From positions 40,050 through 104,049 of the forward strand of contig MPND01000007.1 in assembly GCA_002238855.1 (NCBI GenBank): 64,000 nt of DNA. The letters run 5' to 3'. Within the stretch, counting starts at the first letter, position 1; each line of letters starts with the position of its first letter. This DNA is from SAR202 cluster bacterium bin90 (GTDB lineage: Bacteria; Chloroflexota; Dehalococcoidia; Lucifugimonadales; JADFKI01). A program made the position numbers and the translations under genes. Below the pieces are notes generated by a model. That model did no database searches. It had not been told where the DNA came from and saw only the letters and a list, made by a program, of their open reading frames with translations. This document shows positions 60,896 through 64,000 of the stretch, piece by piece.

Positions 60896-61672
60896 TTGAA
60901 TGACCCACACGTCGAAGCACTGATTTACGAGGTGGTCCACGACGAATCATCGGACTACAGTCGCGCAAATTGTGTAGAAACAGAATATGCTGCTTTTCGC
61001 CTCAGGCTTGAAGAAAAAGAAGCCTATTTTGAACTAAAGGAACACTTTCCTACTTTGAAACAAGCACAAGAGGTAATTCAGCCATTTATTAGTCAGTGGG
61101 AGCTAACTGCCTCGCTTGAATTAGGACCTAATACTTTCGCCTTGAGGTTCATGCGGCCAGTAATTGTAGATCGCAGACCCGAGCAAGGAGTGATCACGGC
61201 CTCGGCTTCCCCTATAAGGCTCAATATTGCACTCAGTAGCCCATCAGTTACGGTGTTCAGACAATACCCCAATCCCCCGCCTGAACGTCTGATGCAATTG
61301 GACAATCCAGACGTTCAGAGCATGCTTAACCGATTTATCGGCTACCGCCAGGGGCGCGAACCCTTGCCCTCTATGGCCTATTTCTGCTTTGAAGTATTCA
61401 CCAGGCGGCTCGCCACGAATGCCAAACACGCCGCAGATAAGCACCGAATGAGTCATAAATTAGTCAAGCGGGTCAGCAATCTCGCCTCAAACAAAGGTGG
61501 GGACCTTGCGAGGCACCATTCCGGCATCTGCCAACCACTTACACAGCAGGAGACGCGATTCATTGAGAAGGCGGTGGTCACTATGATTGTTCGAGCTGCC
61601 ATAGTTGCAGCTGAGCCCGACCAACCTTTGGAGATCATTCATGGCAACAATCTGCTGGAGACTTCACCTTGA
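60896..61672 (+). CDS. Hypothetical protein, 258 residues
   Basis: I do not recognise this protein. The N-terminal half (ALIYEVVHDESSDYSRANC and FRLRLEEKEAYFELKEHF) looks mixed alpha/beta, and ITASASPIRLNIALSSPSVTV may form a strand-rich middle. The C-terminal half is helical and basic (MSHKLVKRVSNLASNKGG, then RFIEKAVVTMIVRAAIVA). No membrane span or signal is seen. TTG is the start, with AGGAG six bases upstream. The AT-richer composition compared with the MFS gene hints at recent acquisition. It could be a self-contained accessory gene. Confidence 0.75.
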   Translation: MNDPHVEALIYEVVHDESSDYSRANCVETEYAAFRLRLEEKEAYFELKEHFPTLKQAQEVIQPFISQWELTASLELGPNTFALRFMRPVIVDRRPEQGVITASASPIRLNIALSSPSVTVFRQYPNPPPERLMQLDNPDVQSMLNRFIGYRQGREPLPSMAYFCFEVFTRRLATNAKHAADKHRMSHKLVKRVSNLASNKGGDLARHHSGICQPLTQQETRFIEKAVVTMIVRAAIVAAEPDQPLEIIHGNNLLETSP

Positions 61673-61908
61673 GATACATACGTCTAAAGAGAAGTCGCTT
61701 GGCACGAGAGAATATCGTCAGGACACGCCGTCTGGCTGTTCTGTAGTTCCTTTACAGGCTTGACAGCCTCTGACGGTCAATTGCGATATGCTCAATTTCC
61801 GTAGTGCCATTCCCACTTGGGAATCCGAATAAAGGCGAGTGAAGCCACCAACTTTTCTGCTATCATCCGTCCTATCGTCGCCATACATATAATCCCCCAA
61901 TTCCACAA

Positions 61909-62667
61909 ATGAACCGCACCGAACTAATCGAATCTTGGCTTCACGAGGAGCGCCAACCCTTCACAGGTTGGGACTTCTCCTACCTCGACGGTCGAATGAC
62001 CGAAGGACAGCCCCCCTGGTCATATCTCGACCGCGCCGCTGAGATTATGCGACAGTCCTCGTCCGTGCTTGATCTCGAAACCGGCGGCGGAGAGAAGCTG
62101 TTGGGCCTCCACCGGCACTGGCCCCAAAAGGTAGTCGCGACGGAGGATTATCAGCCGAACTTCGAGCTTGCCACGAAACAGCTCTCCCCTCTCGGTGCTA
62201 AGGTCGTCAAAGAATCGGTCTCCAACATCGCCCCGATGTCCTTTGCTGACAACGAATTCGACCTCATCCTGAACCGTCACGCCGCCTTCAATTCCAGCGA
62301 GGTCGCCCGCGTGCTCGCCGGCGGCGGCACATTCCTCACGCAGCAGGTTCACGGAACATCAGCATGGGACCTTCAGGAGGTCTTCGACGCAAAACCCCAG
62401 TGGCCCGACTCCACCCCTGAGAAATACCTGCCACTGCTGGAATCAGCAGGCCTGACCGTAGTGGACGCCCAGAACTGGCAGGGCAACCTGTCCTTCACCG
62501 ACGTAGGCGCGATCGTCTACTACCTCAAGGCAGTCCCCTGGCTAGTCCCGAACTTCACGGTACAAACGCATCTCCCCTCCCTGTTCACACTTCAAAACAG
62601 GCTGGAATCAGGTAAGGGGCTGCACTTCTTCTCAGCCAGGTATCTCATCGAGGCAAGAGCTGACTGA
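61909..62667 (+). CDS. Class I SAM-dependent methyltransferase
   Basis: A 252-residue methyltransferase. The SAM-binding motif I is VLDLETGGGEKLLGLHRHW, followed by VVATEDYQPNFELA as motif II and DLILNRHAAFNSSEVARVLA further on. QQVHGTSAWDL lies in the C-terminal half. The target cannot be told; small-molecule or tRNA methylation are both possible. It is isolated, with 236 bases of gene-free sequence upstream. Confidence 0.88.
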   Translation: MNRTELIESWLHEERQPFTGWDFSYLDGRMTEGQPPWSYLDRAAEIMRQSSSVLDLETGGGEKLLGLHRHWPQKVVATEDYQPNFELATKQLSPLGAKVVKESVSNIAPMSFADNEFDLILNRHAAFNSSEVARVLAGGGTFLTQQVHGTSAWDLQEVFDAKPQWPDSTPEKYLPLLESAGLTVVDAQNWQGNLSFTDVGAIVYYLKAVPWLVPNFTVQTHLPSLFTLQNRLESGKGLHFFSARYLIEARAD

Positions 62668-63365
62668 CGTTTCCCTACTCACAAGCCATACTGAAGAAGG
62701 TAGAAATGACGAGAGTCGTCAGTCCAGCCCGCCTTCTGGTTCATTCATCTCGGTCACCTCGGGATTCGTTCACACTTGCGGTGTGAGGACGGACGGCTCC
62801 GTCTCCTGCTGGGAGATGACGGACACGGTCAATCGAGTCCACCTGAGGGTTCTTTCGATTCAGTCAGCGCGGGCGGATGCACTTCTTCATCTCTCGCCAT
62901 GACCATGTGCGTCCTAGCTACTCCCCCAAATACGACCACATCGACAACTACCATATCTCACTAGGATCCTGGTACGGAGAAGGAGGCACTATACTATGCC
63001 TCAGCGCAGAATAGCCTCCTGACAGGCAACGGCGATAGTATTGCGTTTGCCTGCGCCCGGATGACTCCGCCCTTCAAGGTACCATCGGGACATCCATTCC
63101 CCGTATGGGTCTGTCCCCCGGCATGGAATAATACATGGAAATGGTCGGATGGTAACGGCCTTGCCGAATTCTACCTGCATCCTCCCGCTCTTCCAGCACT
63201 CCTTCATCATACGTGCCTGAGTTGGGCCACTCCAAATCTAGCAGACGCGTCATCGCACCTGAATCTGCCGACCCCGGAAATCCCAGGCAGGCAACATAAT
63301 TCTGCAACATTTCACCCATATCGTGTGAGGCATCAAGAATACATTCACACGAAAGGAGTGAAGAA
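62668..63365. other. Gene-free region of about 0.7 kb
   Basis: No supported gene. Short open frames exist on both strands, including a 45-codon frame at 62877-63014 rich in His, Tyr and Ser, but none has a good ribosome-binding site or recognisable content. AAAGGAG at 63352-63358 belongs to the lipoprotein gene that follows. Confidence 0.5.
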
Positions 63366-64000
63366 ATGAAGACGAGGATTAAGAAGCTGACGGCGAAGAA
63401 GGCATTGGTGATTGGGCCGGTCCTGGCAGCGATACTCGGAGTGGGAGTACTGACCGCCTGCACAGACAACGGAATGATGGATGGAAGGGATTCAAGCAGC
63501 GTAACGACAAGCCAGGAAATCTCCGAGAGGGGTGGCGGCGAGAGCGGTGGCGAACACGGCAGCGCGCGCGAGGGTGGCAGTGAGCGCGGCGGCGGTGTGG
63601 AGCACGGAGGCAGTGGGGGTGAGAGCGGTCGCGAGTCCGGTGGTGAGAGCAACAACGAGTCCGGAGCATCCGCGAGCGCTGCATCCGGCAGCGAAGAGGG
63701 CAGCGGCGCCACACTGGCGCAGAACGAGACCTTCGATGCGGTTCGCGGCGGCGCGCGGCTCATCCTGAACTACGATGCGACAGGCAACGCCTTCACAGGC
63801 ACCGTGGAGAACACGACCGCCAACTCACTGAGCAACGTCAGGATCGAAGTGCATCTGTCTAACGGGACCGAACTCGGACCCACGACACCCGTGGATATGG
63901 CGCCGGGAGAGGTGCTCGCGGTGAACCTGCCCTCGACGCAGGCATCGTTCACAGGCTGGATAGCGCATGCCGAGGTCGGCAGCGGAGCCGAAGCGGGCGG
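63366..64000 (+). CDS. Gly/Ser/Glu-rich lipoprotein (5' part)
   Basis: The frame stays open to the end of the window, so the C-terminus is missing. An N-terminal signal with the lipobox L29-T-A-C32 predicts a membrane-anchored lipoprotein. About 80 residues of Gly/Ser/Glu/Arg-rich low complexity follow (ESGGEHGSAREGGSERGGG). A folded domain then begins near residue 125 (NETFDAVRGGARLILNYDA), with TGTVENTTANSLSNVRIEVH resembling FxLYD-type beta domains. AAAGGAG is seven bases before the ATG. It is probably a surface protein; its role is unknown. Confidence 0.8.
   Translation, partial: MKTRIKKLTAKKALVIGPVLAAILGVGVLTACTDNGMMDGRDSSSVTTSQEISERGGGESGGEHGSAREGGSERGGGVEHGGSGGESGRESGGESNNESGASASAASGSEEGSGATLAQNETFDAVRGGARLILNYDATGNAFTGTVENTTANSLSNVRIEVHLSNGTELGPTTPVDMAPGEVLAVNLPSTQASFTGWIAHAEVGSGAEAG

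Noticed and set aside
62877..63014. A 45-codon frame rich in His, Tyr and Ser, and a 102-codon frame at 63061-63369
   Set aside because: No ribosome-binding site, no recognisable content, and the second runs into the start of the well-supported lipoprotein gene.
1..64000. CRISPR array, transposase or prophage genes
   Set aside because: No regularly spaced repeat array with unique spacers and no recognisable recombinase, transposase or phage structural gene; the only tandem arrays are coding repeats in the two His-rich genes.

Overview
The window is a stretch of bacterial chromosome, densely packed, with mixed gene orientation and a moderate to high GC content. It carries no plasmid, phage or insertion-sequence genes that I can recognise. 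The mix suggests a member of the Chloroflexota, most likely a SAR202/Dehalococcoidia-like lineage. The pointers are paired CaiB/BaiF CoA-transferases beside an LLM-type flavin oxidoreductase and a DUF6282 amidohydrolase-like protein, a dnaB-dnaD-dnaC replication block, a MerR-type hspR in front of grpE-dnaK, a four-cysteine S4 protein, and several small zinc-ribbon and PIN-domain proteins. This placement is an inference from gene content and has not been checked against any database.

Layout. 1-6.9 kb: end of the spc/alpha ribosomal region (map, infA, rpmJ, rpsM, rpsK, an inserted membrane protein, rpsD, rpoA, rplQ, truA, rplM, rpsI). 6.9-7.7 kb: an antitoxin/PIN toxin pair. 7.7-14.5 kb (minus strand): a ketopantoate reductase-like protein, a zinc-ribbon glycosyltransferase, an enoyl-CoA hydratase family protein and two overlapping CaiB-type CoA-transferases. 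14.6-19 kb: a second PIN cassette, an LLM oxidoreductase, a DUF6282 protein, a cytosolic sulfite-oxidase-fold molybdoenzyme, a small membrane-protein cassette and a 59-residue zinc ribbon. 19.1-22.4 kb: hspR-grpE-dnaK. 22.4-29.3 kb: glnS, a 1.2-kb gene-free stretch, a MarR regulator and a 2-oxo acid dehydrogenase operon (E1a, E1b, E2). 29.4-35 kb: amidohydrolase, argF-like, der, plsY, gpsA. 34.9-40.6 kb (minus): dnaJ-prmA-rsmE, an M28 peptidase, holA. 40.6-48.4 kb: a YkvA-type protein, ychF, hemW, rplI, dnaB, a DnaD-like protein, a double-ATPase DnaC-like loader, an orphan antitoxin and a HIT protein. 48.4-51 kb: two tRNAs, a histidine-rich repeat protein and a histidine-rich CDF metal exporter. 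51-55.3 kb: riboflavin genes plus dcd. 55.5-59.3 kb: a SIMPL protein, an ECF sigma/anti-sigma pair, lepB and tRNA-Lys. 59.6-64 kb: an MFS transporter, an unknown protein, a methyltransferase and the start of a Gly/Ser/Glu-rich lipoprotein.

The most unusual parts are four. (1) A 135-residue cytosolic protein that is about 36% histidine, built from eight HDxHECD-type repeats. It lies just upstream of a zinc-type cation diffusion facilitator whose N-terminus is itself a histidine repeat array; together they look like a metal buffer plus exporter. (2) A helicase-loader gene encoding two successive DnaC-type ATPase modules, with GC content falling from about 66% to about 45% part-way along. (3) A palindrome in which the -35 boxes of two divergent promoters are embedded, linking the hspR-grpE-dnaK operon to a tiny zinc-ribbon protein. 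(4) An unassigned two-gene PIN cassette. Start codons were chosen from visible ribosome-binding sites where these gave a clear answer.
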